Shown here: one piece after another, positions 8,084-16,049 of the stretch | How positions within the stretch are numbered: the first letter of the stretch is position 1 | Layout of the letters: each line of letters starts with the position of its first letter | NCBI GenBank assembly: GCA_045534165.1 | Contig: JAZSJD010000055.1 | Span: 130,535-194,534, forward strand | Reading direction: 5' to 3' | Source of the DNA: SIG575 sp045534165 | GTDB taxonomy: Bacteria > Bacillota > Clostridia > Oscillospirales > Acutalibacteraceae | Length of the DNA: 64,000 nucleotides | The notes under the pieces: model-generated | What the model saw: only the letters and a program-made list of their open reading frames with translations | The model's database searches: none | Told to the model about the DNA's origin: nothing | Position numbers and translations under genes: made by a program

Positions 8084-8112
8084 ATCTTATCATATACCCG
8101 AGAAAAAGTCAA
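8084..8112 (-). promoter_or_regulatory. Promoter for the sortase cluster
   Basis: Minus-strand TTGACT (8112-8107) and TAAGAT (8089-8084) with 17 bases between them. The predicted start near 8077 gives a leader of about 45 nt before the sorting-signal protein. Confidence 0.7.
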
Positions 8113-8134
8113 TAATTTAATAATTTTTAATCAC

Positions 8135-8758
8135 TCAGTCTTTCACTATAACTTCTGATTTTTCTATAACTTCAACTTTTTCCATAACAATTGGCTCTGC
8201 CGGTTTAGAAAAAGCATTATCAGTTGCAACATAGGTTCTGTCAACTTCAAGGAAAGAATCAACAACTTCCATGCCTTCAATAACTTTTCCGAAAGCAGCA
8301 TAGTTTCCATCAAGACTGGTACTACGAGCATAACAGATAAAGAACTGACTACTTGCTGAATCAGGGTCGTTTGATCTTGCCATAGAAACTACCCCTCTTT
8401 CATGAAGAAGTGTATTCTGTTTGAAACCATTAGAAGAAAATTCACCCTTGATTTCTTTATCGCTTCCACCTGTGCCATCACCTGATGGGTCTCCGCCTTG
8501 TGCCATAAAGCCTTCAATAACTCTGTGGAAAGTAAGTCCGTCATAAAAACCTGATTCAACAAGATTTAAAAAATTCTCAACTGTTTTGGGTGCATATTCA
8601 GGATAAAGTTCCATAACAAAACTTTCGCCATTCTCCATTGTAACCCTTACATAAGAATGTTCGGTATTAGTTTTTTTCCCGAAACATCCTGTGAAAGGAA
8701 ACACAAGAATACAACAAAGAACTACTGATGCTAATTTAATCAACAATGATTTTTTCAT
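8135..8758 (-). CDS. Cyclophilin-type peptidyl-prolyl isomerase, lipoprotein
   Basis: 207 residues. The N terminus is a lipoprotein signal with lipobox FTGC, Cys25 being the lipid-attachment site, so the enzyme sits on the outer face of the membrane and may help fold secreted proteins. The cyclophilin domain (about 36-195) shows YAPKTVENFLNLVESGFYDG, FHRVIEGFMAQGGDP, GVVSMARS and SQFFICY, with the catalytic Arg in FHRV. It begins three bases after the GH36 stop, with its ribosome site GGAGTG inside the end of that gene, so the two form an operon. Confidence 0.93.
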   Translation of the reverse strand: MKKSLLIKLASVVLCCILVFPFTGCFGKKTNTEHSYVRVTMENGESFVMELYPEYAPKTVENFLNLVESGFYDGLTFHRVIEGFMAQGGDPSGDGTGGSDKEIKGEFSSNGFKQNTLLHERGVVSMARSNDPDSASSQFFICYARSTSLDGNYAAFGKVIEGMEVVDSFLEVDRTYVATDNAFSKPAEPIVMEKVEVIEKSEVIVKD

Positions 8759-8761
8759 TTT

Positions 8762-10441
8762 TTACACTCCTAAAATTTCTCTGATATTGCTCTTACCTGT
8801 AATTAAATTAAATTTAAGAGTCTTTAATCCGTCTGAATCTTCAAAAACAACTTCAATATCATCATTAAGATTTACTCTTTCGGCAGAAACAACTTTTGTA
8901 TCGTTTTCCTTGAAGAACATTTTAAGAAGTTCAAGTTCTTTTTCTGAATAATCACCTGCATTGTCAGAAACAAAGAGAACATTACCAAAGAGATTGTTAA
9001 TAAAAGCAAGAAGTAATTTTTGTTCATAATTGAATTTAAGATTATTACTTCTGAGGAAGAAAACATCAGGGTCATTACAGAACACTCTACCGTCAAGATG
9101 ACGTCTGAAAATTGTGTTATTAATAGCATTCTGTGCTGAGGGCACTTCGTTATTTACATTAAGAACATTTTCAATCTTCGGTTTGTATGAGAGACTAACG
9201 TCACAGCTGATACGACAAGCATCAACAATACCGAATGAAGGAAGAAGAGGAACACCGCAACCAAGGAAAAGTTTATCACCGACACATTCACGAAGGAACT
9301 TCATTGCATCGCACATAATCTGTCCTCTTGTTTTGCCTTTTCTCGGGAATACACACTGACTATAAAGGAAGTCAAGTTTAACCATATCATATCCCCATTC
9401 GTTTATAACAACATCAAAGCAATTTTTGATATATTCTCTTGCTTCTTTATTATAAATATCGAGTGTATATGAACCGCCCCATGCAAATGTGCCTACATGA
9501 CGTTTGTTTGTGCCCGGAACTTTAATGAACCAATCAGGATGTTCTTTAGCAACAACTGAATCCTTTTCTGCACTGAAAGGAGCAAGCCAGATACCTGCAA
9601 GATAACCCTTTTCATGAATTTTATCTGCAATATATTTCATGCCGCAGGGGAAATCTTTTTCGTTTTTAAGAATCCAGTCACCAACTTTAGGTTCATAACC
9701 ATCATCAATCTGGAATATTGAAACATCATCCTTTGCTTTATCAAGCCCATTAAGGTCACGAAGAATGATTTTTTCATCAATTTTCTGGAAATAGTTATAC
9801 CATGATGTGTAACCTGCCAGGTGTTTAAGTTTCGGCTTAGGAACATTCATTGCTTCAAAGTATTTATCAAATACTTCATCGTATCCACCTTTAAAATAAA
9901 CAACATCAACGAGGTTGTATTCGCTTCTGATTCTTAAACCTTCCACATCTTTAACAATTGAAAAATCTGATGTGTTCATATCATATCTGAAAATTGTAAA
10001 GCCGAATTTTTCTGTAAGGGAACCGAAGAATTCAAGCTCCTCACCATTTCTGATATATGTGTAACCATTACTGTGGAAATAACCCTTTTGCTTTTTGTAG
10101 CCGGAGAATGAATAGTCACCGCTAACAGAAGCTGCATTTTTTGACCAGGCAAACAAATTTGTAATAGGGTGTGTTGTTTTAAGAAGAGAATCTTTTTCAC
10201 ATTCTAAAGAAGTTGACCATGACTGGTAACCGTTTGAGAAAAACAAATCACCTTTTTTATAGGGGATTTTTGTATCAAGTTTAAATTCAATTATTTCAAT
10301 AACAGTTGTAGGAATAATTTTAGCCTGAATTCTGCCATCATCTACTGTAACTTCAATTTTACAGTATTTATCTTTTTTTTCATAACTGCTGTAAACTTTA
10401 CCATCAGCCTTGTACTTGATAAACGAAGAAAAATTGTACAT
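8762..10441 (-). CDS. GH36 alpha-galactosidase family glycosidase
   Basis: 559 residues, shorter than many GH36 enzymes (about 700). GH36 alpha-galactosidases release galactose from raffinose-type oligosaccharides and galactomannan. The N-terminal beta domain contains NGYQSWS (70-76); the barrel contains FQIDDGYEPKVGDW, GIWLAPF, the nucleophile Asp357 in KLDFLY and the acid/base Asp414 in SCDVS. There is no signal peptide, so the substrate must be imported as an oligosaccharide. It has its own promoter and precedes the lipoprotein cyclophilin. GH31 was considered, but the KxDFxY and SCD motifs fit GH36. The exact sugar specificity is not certain. Confidence 0.85.
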   Translation of the reverse strand: MYNFSSFIKYKADGKVYSSYEKKDKYCKIEVTVDDGRIQAKIIPTTVIEIIEFKLDTKIPYKKGDLFFSNGYQSWSTSLECEKDSLLKTTHPITNLFAWSKNAASVSGDYSFSGYKKQKGYFHSNGYTYIRNGEELEFFGSLTEKFGFTIFRYDMNTSDFSIVKDVEGLRIRSEYNLVDVVYFKGGYDEVFDKYFEAMNVPKPKLKHLAGYTSWYNYFQKIDEKIILRDLNGLDKAKDDVSIFQIDDGYEPKVGDWILKNEKDFPCGMKYIADKIHEKGYLAGIWLAPFSAEKDSVVAKEHPDWFIKVPGTNKRHVGTFAWGGSYTLDIYNKEAREYIKNCFDVVINEWGYDMVKLDFLYSQCVFPRKGKTRGQIMCDAMKFLRECVGDKLFLGCGVPLLPSFGIVDACRISCDVSLSYKPKIENVLNVNNEVPSAQNAINNTIFRRHLDGRVFCNDPDVFFLRSNNLKFNYEQKLLLAFINNLFGNVLFVSDNAGDYSEKELELLKMFFKENDTKVVSAERVNLNDDIEVVFEDSDGLKTLKFNLITGKSNIREILGV

Positions 10442-10471
10442 TTTACCTGCTCCTTAACTTATATTTATTTA

Positions 10472-10500
10472 ATTTTACCACAATAATCCAAACATATCAA
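10472..10500 (-). promoter_or_regulatory. Promoter for GH36 gene
   Basis: Minus-strand TTGATA (10500-10495) and TAAAAT (10477-10472), 17-base spacer, with TGG before the -10 (extended form). A small inverted repeat TATCA/TGATA (10495-10499 with 10507-10511) overlaps the -35 and could be an operator. Confidence 0.7.
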
Positions 10501-10563
10501 CTGATGTGATAAATTTTTTATTTTATTTTTGAAATTAATTTTAAAAACCTACTCAAAATTATC

Positions 10564-10592
10564 TTGAAAATAATATCTATATATAGTATAAT
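10564..10592 (+). promoter_or_regulatory. Promoter for DUF1846 gene
   Basis: TTGAAA (10564-10569) and TATAAT (10587-10592) with a 17-base spacer. The predicted start near 10599 rules out the upstream TTG at 10596 as the start codon of the gene. Confidence 0.8.
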
Positions 10593-10616
10593 ATTTTGGT
10601 AAATTGGAGTAGCTTT

Positions 10617-12113
10617 GTGAAAGAAGATGTTAAAATGAAAAAAATTGGTTTCGACAATGATAAATATCTCTCATTGCAATCAGAAAACATCCGAAAAAGA
10701 ATTAACGATTTTGGCGGTAAGCTTTATCTTGAATTCGGTGGAAAGTTGTTTGACGATTATCACGCAGCACGTGTTCTCCCCGGTTTTGAGCCTGACAGTA
10801 AAATAAGAATGCTTCAGACTCTCAAAGATGAAGTTGAAATTGTCGTTGTTATAAACGCCAACGATATCGAAAAGAAAAAAACACGTGGTGATTTAGGCAT
10901 CACTTATGACGAAGATGTTTTAAGACTGATCGATATTTTCAGAAGCCTTGAACTTTTTGTCGGAAGTGTTGTTGTTACTTGTTATACAGGTCAGCCAGCT
11001 GCAAAAGCATACCTTACTCGTCTTGACCATTTAGGAATTAAAAATTACAAACACTATCCGATAGATGGCTATCCCTCAGATATTAATAAAATTGTAAGCG
11101 ACGAAGGATATGGAAAAAACGAATATATTGAAACAGAACGCTCTCTTGTAGTTATTACTGCTCCCGGTCCGGGAAGCGGAAAAATGGCAACATGCCTTTC
11201 ACAGATTTATCACGAAAACAAGCTTAATATTAAATCAGGATATGCAAAATATGAAACTTTCCCTATCTGGAATCTTCCTCTTAAACATCCTGTAAACCTT
11301 GCTTATGAAGCTGCCACTGCAGATTTAAATGATGTCAATATGATAGACCCATTCCACCTTGAAGCATATGGAAGAACATCTGTCAACTACAATCGTGACG
11401 TTGAAATTTTCCCTGTTCTCTCAGAAATGTTTACAAGAATCCAGGGATATTCTCCATATAAATCACCTACAGATATGGGCGTTAACATGGCAGGTTTCTG
11501 CTTTGTTGATGAAGAAACAATTTTCAACGCATGCAGAATGGAAATCTTAAGAAGATATTATAAAGCACAAACAGATTTCGTCAAAGGTAAAGGCAGTTCT
11601 GAAACTGTTAATAAAATCAAACTACTCATCAACAGCGAAGGCATAACTCCCGAAATGTGTCCTGCAATTGAATCAGCCATTGAAAAAGCTGAAAAAACAG
11701 GTGCCCCTGCCGGTGGTATGGTATTGAACAATGGTGAAATTATAACAGGAAAAACTTCAAATCTTTTAGGTGCTTCCTCAGCGCTGTTGCTCAATTCTTT
11801 AAAGAAGCTTGCCGGCATTGATGAAAACATCAACATTATCAGTCCCGAAGTTATTGAACCTATTTGTAACCTCAAAACATCAAACCTTCACCACAGAAAT
11901 CCCCGACTTCACTCTGACGAAGTTTTGCTTGCTCTTTGTGTAAGTGCAGTTACAAACAAAGATGCACAAGCAGCTCTTGATCAACTTGAAAATTTAAGAG
12001 GCTGTGATGCACATTTTTCAGTCATAATTTCAGAAGTTGACGAACATATATACAAGCGTCTGGGAATCAACATTACTTGTGAACCACGATACGAAACAAG
12101 AAGTCCGAAATAA
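10617..12113 (+). CDS. DUF1846 family protein
   Basis: 498 residues of a family of conserved cytoplasmic proteins with no assigned reaction. The opening KKIGFDNDKYLSLQSENIRKR and the segments LYLEFGGKLFDDYHAARVLPGF and PGPGSGKMATCLSQ are typical and span nearly the full family length. The glycine-rich PGPGSGK segment resembles a nucleotide-binding loop, but that is not proven. GTG 10617 is chosen because GGAG lies seven bases upstream and the mRNA starts near 10599; the ATG at 10635 is the alternative and has a poorer site. It is a single-gene transcript with a strong terminator. Confidence 0.85.
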   Translation: MKEDVKMKKIGFDNDKYLSLQSENIRKRINDFGGKLYLEFGGKLFDDYHAARVLPGFEPDSKIRMLQTLKDEVEIVVVINANDIEKKKTRGDLGITYDEDVLRLIDIFRSLELFVGSVVVTCYTGQPAAKAYLTRLDHLGIKNYKHYPIDGYPSDINKIVSDEGYGKNEYIETERSLVVITAPGPGSGKMATCLSQIYHENKLNIKSGYAKYETFPIWNLPLKHPVNLAYEAATADLNDVNMIDPFHLEAYGRTSVNYNRDVEIFPVLSEMFTRIQGYSPYKSPTDMGVNMAGFCFVDEETIFNACRMEILRRYYKAQTDFVKGKGSSETVNKIKLLINSEGITPEMCPAIESAIEKAEKTGAPAGGMVLNNGEIITGKTSNLLGASSALLLNSLKKLAGIDENINIISPEVIEPICNLKTSNLHHRNPRLHSDEVLLALCVSAVTNKDAQAALDQLENLRGCDAHFSVIISEVDEHIYKRLGINITCEPRYETRSPK

Positions 12114-12119
12114 GTAAAA

Positions 12120-12152
12120 GCTGAAGTTTTTCAAAAGAACTTCAGCTTTTTT
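12120..12152 (+). terminator. Terminator after DUF1846 gene
   Basis: Stem GCTGAAGTT/AACTTCAGC (12120-12128 with 12138-12146) followed by TTTTTT. The T-run ends one base before the -35 of the tRNA promoter. Confidence 0.9.
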
Positions 12153-12153
12153 A

Positions 12154-12182
12154 TTGCAATTTACAATGCACTATATTATAAT
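12154..12182 (+). promoter_or_regulatory. Promoter for tRNA-Val
   Basis: TTGCAA (12154-12159) and TATAAT (12177-12182) with a 17-base spacer; the start is predicted about ten bases before the tRNA 5' end. Confidence 0.75.
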
Positions 12183-12199
12183 TATTTCAAAAGATATCA

Positions 12200-12275
12200 G
12201 GACATTTAGCTCAGCTGGTAGAGCATTCGCTTGACGTGCGAAGGGTCAGCGGTTCAAGTCCGTTAATGTCCACCA
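12200..12275 (+). tRNA. tRNA-Val (anticodon GAC)
   Basis: A full cloverleaf with encoded CCA: acceptor GGACATT/AATGTCC (12200-12206 with 12265-12271), D stem GCTC/GAGC, anticodon stem TTCGC/GCGAA with loop TTGACGT (anticodon GAC, 12233-12235), five-base variable loop and T arm with TTCAAGT. The T stem has an A-U and a G-U pair. The discriminator is A272 of the 12 kb block, followed by CCA at 12273-12275. Confidence 0.96.
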
Positions 12276-12325
12276 TTTTAATTAATAACCAGTTTGTTGT
12301 TTCCCAAAAGAAAGGATGTTTTAAT

Positions 12326-14272
12326 ATGTCAAATATGCGTTATCCCGCAGTACCTCTTATAACGTGCGATCCATACTTCAACGTATGGTCAATGAATGAA
12401 AAATTAAATGAAGATTATCCTCGTCACTGGACAGGAATGCAGAATCCTCTGACAGGTATTATAACAATTGACGGAAAAGAAAAAATATTTATGGGCAAGA
12501 AGCGTCACAACCCATATTACCATAAATTCTTTGGTACTCCTGAAAAAATCGAACAAATAAGCCTTGAAATCACACCACTTAAAACAATTTATAAATTCAA
12601 GGACGATATTGCAGAGCTGGAAATTTGTTTTACTACTCCCCTTTTGCCCGACGACCTGAAATTACTTTCAAGACCTATTTCATATATGTCTTATAAAGTT
12701 AACACTACTGACCACAAAAAACACGACATTTCCGTTTATGTTGATGTTTCAGGTATGCTTTGCACTGACACTCCGGATGAAAAAGTATTTTTCGGAAGAA
12801 GTGAAAAATACGTCTTTTTATCAAGTGGTACTGAAAAAATGCTCAAAACAAGCGGTGACGACAAAAGAATTAACTGGGGTAAAGTCTGTATTTCAACTCC
12901 AAATGGCAGAATGGGATTCACAGATGATCATCACAAATGCGATGACATCGAGGAATACAAAGAAATGCGTGTAATGGACAATTACCCCGCTATTTATGCT
13001 ATTGACGAATGTAAACAAACTGATTCAGCAAATGGCTTCTTCTGTTTCGGATATGACGATGTTCTTTCTCTTGAATATTTCGGTCAAAGAGTAAGAGGTT
13101 ACTGGACTAAAGACAGAGAAGACTTTGATGATGTTATGACTTTTGCAATAAACGATTACTCTGAAATTATGAGTAGGGTTGATAATTTTGATAGCAAAAT
13201 GATTTCGGATGCAGAAAAAATCAGCTCCGAATATGCAAAAGTAGTTTCAATCGCATATAGACAAGCAGTTGCAGCTCATAAACTTGCTTGGGACGGCGAA
13301 ACAGGACTTTTCGTTTCAAAAGAATGCTTCTCAAACGGATGTGCAGCAACAGTTGACGTCACATATCCCTCAATACCCCTTTTCCTTATCTACAATCCTG
13401 ACCTTGTGGAATATATGCTCAATCCCATTTTCAAATTTGCTTATACAAACAAATGGCAATACGAATTTGCACCCCACGATGCAGGACAGTACCCTATTGT
13501 TAACGGTCAGGTATACGGTGACCAGGGAATTTATGGCGGACACCTCAGACTTCAGAGTCAGATGCCTGTTGAAGAATGTGGTAATATGCTTCTTTGTGTT
13601 GCTGCAATATGCCGCAAAAAAGGCAACACAGAATATGCAGAAAAACATTTTGATATTCTTAATAAATGGGCAGACTACCTGGCAAGGTATGGATATAACC
13701 CTGAAAACCAGCTCTGCACTGACGATTTTGCAGGTCACTTAGCTCACAACTGTAACCTGTCGGTAAAAGCTATTATGGGCATTGCTGCCTGGGGTATGCT
13801 TCTTAAAATGATGAACAAAGAAGATAAATACACTGATATCGCTAAAAAGTATGCAAAGCAATGGAAAATTGATGCGTTTGATAAAGACCATTACAAACTT
13901 GCATTTGATAAAGATGACACCTGGAGCACAAAATACAATCTCGTGTGGGACAAGTTGTTTGATTTAAATATTTTTGATAAAGATATCTTTGAAACTGAAA
14001 TAAACTATTATAAAACAGAAATTAACAAATATGGCTTACCTCTTGATTGCAGAAGTCTTTACACAAAGAGCGACTGGCAGATGTGGTCAACTGTTTTAAC
14101 AGATGATAAAGAATACAGAGATATGATAGTTTCTGCTATGCTTAAAATGTTAAACGAAACAGAGGACAAAGTACCATTTACTGATTGGTATTATACACAT
14201 GATGCAAAACAAGTGGGATTCCAGAACAGAACCGTTCAGGGCGGATTGTTTATTAATATGCTTAAATTCTAA
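12326..14272 (+). CDS. Glutaminase A-like protein (DUF4965/DUF1793 family)
   Basis: 648 residues. The opening YPAVPLITCDPYFNVWS with HWTG soon after is the family signature; the second half has the alpha-toroid pattern with TWSTKYNLVWDKLF, GLPLDCR and TKSDWQMWS seen in GtaA-type proteins. Fungal GtaA is a glutaminase, but many bacterial members are suspected glycoside hydrolases, so the substrate is open. No signal peptide is seen. ATG 12326 is chosen with AAAGGA nine bases upstream; a longer reading frame enters the tRNA and is not credible as protein. No promoter or terminator is visible in the 50 bases after the tRNA, so the gene may share the tRNA transcript. Confidence 0.75.
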   Translation: MSNMRYPAVPLITCDPYFNVWSMNEKLNEDYPRHWTGMQNPLTGIITIDGKEKIFMGKKRHNPYYHKFFGTPEKIEQISLEITPLKTIYKFKDDIAELEICFTTPLLPDDLKLLSRPISYMSYKVNTTDHKKHDISVYVDVSGMLCTDTPDEKVFFGRSEKYVFLSSGTEKMLKTSGDDKRINWGKVCISTPNGRMGFTDDHHKCDDIEEYKEMRVMDNYPAIYAIDECKQTDSANGFFCFGYDDVLSLEYFGQRVRGYWTKDREDFDDVMTFAINDYSEIMSRVDNFDSKMISDAEKISSEYAKVVSIAYRQAVAAHKLAWDGETGLFVSKECFSNGCAATVDVTYPSIPLFLIYNPDLVEYMLNPIFKFAYTNKWQYEFAPHDAGQYPIVNGQVYGDQGIYGGHLRLQSQMPVEECGNMLLCVAAICRKKGNTEYAEKHFDILNKWADYLARYGYNPENQLCTDDFAGHLAHNCNLSVKAIMGIAAWGMLLKMMNKEDKYTDIAKKYAKQWKIDAFDKDHYKLAFDKDDTWSTKYNLVWDKLFDLNIFDKDIFETEINYYKTEINKYGLPLDCRSLYTKSDWQMWSTVLTDDKEYRDMIVSAMLKMLNETEDKVPFTDWYYTHDAKQVGFQNRTVQGGLFINMLKF

Positions 14273-14278
14273 AACAAG

Positions 14279-14316
14279 AACTCCATTTCAGATTAAAGTC
14301 TGAAATGGAGTTTTTT
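14279..14316. terminator. Bidirectional terminator
   Basis: A 14-bp perfect stem (14279-14292 with 14299-14312) and six-base loop, with TTTTTT on the plus strand and TTCTTGTTTT on the minus strand. It serves the convergent glutaminase-like and hydrolase genes. Confidence 0.9.
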
Positions 14317-14317
14317 A

Positions 14318-15274
14318 TTAAAAACCTATTTTTTCAATAAAACCATACAGCGCTTTGAGATATTCATCTCTGCACACATAATAGCTTTCTGCATGATCAG
14401 CACCATCAAAAACATACAATTCCTTGATTTCTGATGCACATGCCTTGTGCACTTCATAAACCATTCTCGTAGGAACAAAATCGTCATTTGCACCATGAAT
14501 AAACAAAAACGGTACTTTTGAATTCTTTAACTGGTTTACACTACTGCTCTTTTTAAGGCTATAACCGCAAACAAACTGATTGATTATATTCGCAACATAT
14601 AAAACCGGAAAAGACGGGAGATGGAAATTACGTTTCAATACGTGTTTGCAGACATCCCATGCACAACTATAACCACAGTCTGAAACAACGCCCTTTACTT
14701 GTTCAGGCAAATCGGGTTCACCGGAAGCATTCATAACAGTAGCTGAACCCATTGAAATACCATGTAGTAAAACGGAAGAATTTTCACCAAATTTATTTAT
14801 TATAAACTTTGTCCATTCAATACAATCACGTCTGTCATGCCAGGCAAAGCCAATAAATTTTCCTTCACTGACACCATGTGCCCTATCATCAGGAACAAGT
14901 ACATTATAACCTAAATTATGATAAACTCTGATATATGCGCTGTATTCATTTATACCGCAACTTTTGAAACCATGAATGGCAAGAACGGTTTTTTCAGATG
15001 GTTTATCAGCATAAACTAAGATACCTCTTAATTTCAGGCCATCAAAAGATGTAATTTCAACTTTATCATAACCTTTTGAAAACAGCCAATCTTTTTCGCC
15101 TTTTATAAACTCCTTGAAGGGGTTCATATGTTTTGAATAATCATCCATAGTCATCGGGTCAGGCATTTTGTCGGATCTTTTCATGGTTTTAAGGAAAAGT
15201 ACAACACCTAAAGCAACTGAAAGCAATATCAGCAAAGCTAAAACAGTTAACAGAATTATAAAGAAAACTTTCAA
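14318..15274 (-). CDS. Membrane-anchored alpha/beta hydrolase
   Basis: 318 residues from a TTG start at 15274, chosen because GAGGTG lies six bases upstream; the in-frame GTG at 15283 is part of that ribosome site. A membrane helix (about 2-30) anchors the hydrolase domain. The nucleophile Ser175 lies in GISMGSA, an oxyanion-loop AIHGF precedes it, and the later Asp and His are in GANDDFVPTRM and GADHAESY. It resembles the Bacillus YqkD/Bem46-like group; the substrate is unknown. It is a single gene with its own promoter. Confidence 0.85.
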   Translation of the reverse strand: MKVFFIILLTVLALLILLSVALGVVLFLKTMKRSDKMPDPMTMDDYSKHMNPFKEFIKGEKDWLFSKGYDKVEITSFDGLKLRGILVYADKPSEKTVLAIHGFKSCGINEYSAYIRVYHNLGYNVLVPDDRAHGVSEGKFIGFAWHDRRDCIEWTKFIINKFGENSSVLLHGISMGSATVMNASGEPDLPEQVKGVVSDCGYSCAWDVCKHVLKRNFHLPSFPVLYVANIINQFVCGYSLKKSSSVNQLKNSKVPFLFIHGANDDFVPTRMVYEVHKACASEIKELYVFDGADHAESYYVCRDEYLKALYGFIEKIGF

Positions 15275-15314
15275 GCCTAACACCTCAGATCAATATCATT
15301 AATTAATTAATTTC

Positions 15315-15343
15315 ATTTTACAACAAACTTTTTCATAAATCAA
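15315..15343 (-). promoter_or_regulatory. Promoter for the anchored hydrolase
   Basis: Minus-strand TTGATT (15343-15338) and TAAAAT (15320-15315), 17-base spacer. Its -35 lies ten bases from the -35 of the divergent YgjV-like gene. Confidence 0.7.
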
Positions 15344-15352
15344 CATTATAGC

Positions 15353-15381
15353 TTGAAAAATATTAAATAATAATGTATACT
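15353..15381 (+). promoter_or_regulatory. Promoter for YgjV-like gene
   Basis: TTGAAA (15353-15358) and TATACT (15376-15381), 17-base spacer; start near 15388 and ATG at 15413. Confidence 0.75.
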
Positions 15382-15412
15382 TTTAAAAACAAATTAAAAA
15401 GAAGGCGTATGC

Positions 15413-15931
15413 ATGAAAGAAATAATCGGCCAGATTGTCGGCTTTATTGCTATGGCAATTATAGTGATATCATATCAACAAAAAACACATAAAAACATTT
15501 TGCTATTTCAAATGGTATCCGGATTACTGTTTACAGTACATTTTCTCCTGCTTGGTGCATATACGGGAGCAATAATGAATTTATTAGGTGCTTTAAGGTC
15601 GCTGGTTTATTCGAACAGAGAAAAAAAATTCACTTCATCTGTTATCTGGCCTATTCTCTTCACAATTGGTTTTGCTGTTTCAGGAATTTTAACATGGGAT
15701 GGTTGGATTTCTGTTGTTCCGTTAATTGCAATGATAATGTCTTCAATTGTTCTTTGGATTGAAAATCCGAAAATCAACAGAGCACTCTCAATACCAACAT
15801 CAACTTGTTGGCTGGTTTATAACATAAAAATCACAGAACCATCATACGCAGGAATAGCAACTGAAATTTTTGTGTTAACATCAATAATTATTGGAATTAT
15901 AAGATTAGATATAAAAAAGAAAAATAAATAA
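15413..15931 (+). CDS. YgjV-like integral membrane protein
   Basis: 172 residues with about six hydrophobic helices. The pattern fits the YgjV family: an early ISYQQKTHKNILLFQ segment, then LLLGAYTGAIMNLLGALRSLVY, a glycine-rich helix followed by a charged loop, and later an Ile-Pro-Thr region before the last helices. The family function is unknown. The ribosome site GAAGG is about eight bases before ATG 15413. It is transcribed alone between its own promoter and a hairpin terminator and diverges from the anchored hydrolase. Confidence 0.8.
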   Translation: MKEIIGQIVGFIAMAIIVISYQQKTHKNILLFQMVSGLLFTVHFLLLGAYTGAIMNLLGALRSLVYSNREKKFTSSVIWPILFTIGFAVSGILTWDGWISVVPLIAMIMSSIVLWIENPKINRALSIPTSTCWLVYNIKITEPSYAGIATEIFVLTSIIIGIIRLDIKKKNK

Positions 15932-15935
15932 TTAA

Positions 15936-15965
15936 AAGCTCAATCAAATGATTGAGCTTTTCTTC
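15936..15965 (+). terminator. Terminator after YgjV-like gene
   Basis: Inverted repeat AAGCTCAATCA/TGATTGAGCTT (15936-15946 with 15949-15959) followed by TTCTTC. Confidence 0.75.
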
Positions 15966-15971
15966 TATAAA

Positions 15972-16007
15972 AAATCAAGGGTAGCCAGTGCACTGACTAC
16001 CCTTTTT
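15972..16007. terminator. Bidirectional terminator
   Basis: Near-perfect palindrome with arms GGGTAG and CTACCC (15979-15984 with 15997-16002) around CAGTGCACTG. TTTTT follows on the plus strand; on the minus strand it is followed by TTGATTTTTT, ending the 586-residue gene. Confidence 0.85.
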
Positions 16008-16049
16008 AACTGCTAATCGGACGACATTAACAGTTTAGTTTAAAGTTGA

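Noticed and set aside
12236..12325. Upstream extension of the glutaminase-like reading frame into tRNA-Val
   Set aside because: The 30 extra codons are tRNA sequence; a proper ribosome site precedes ATG 12326.
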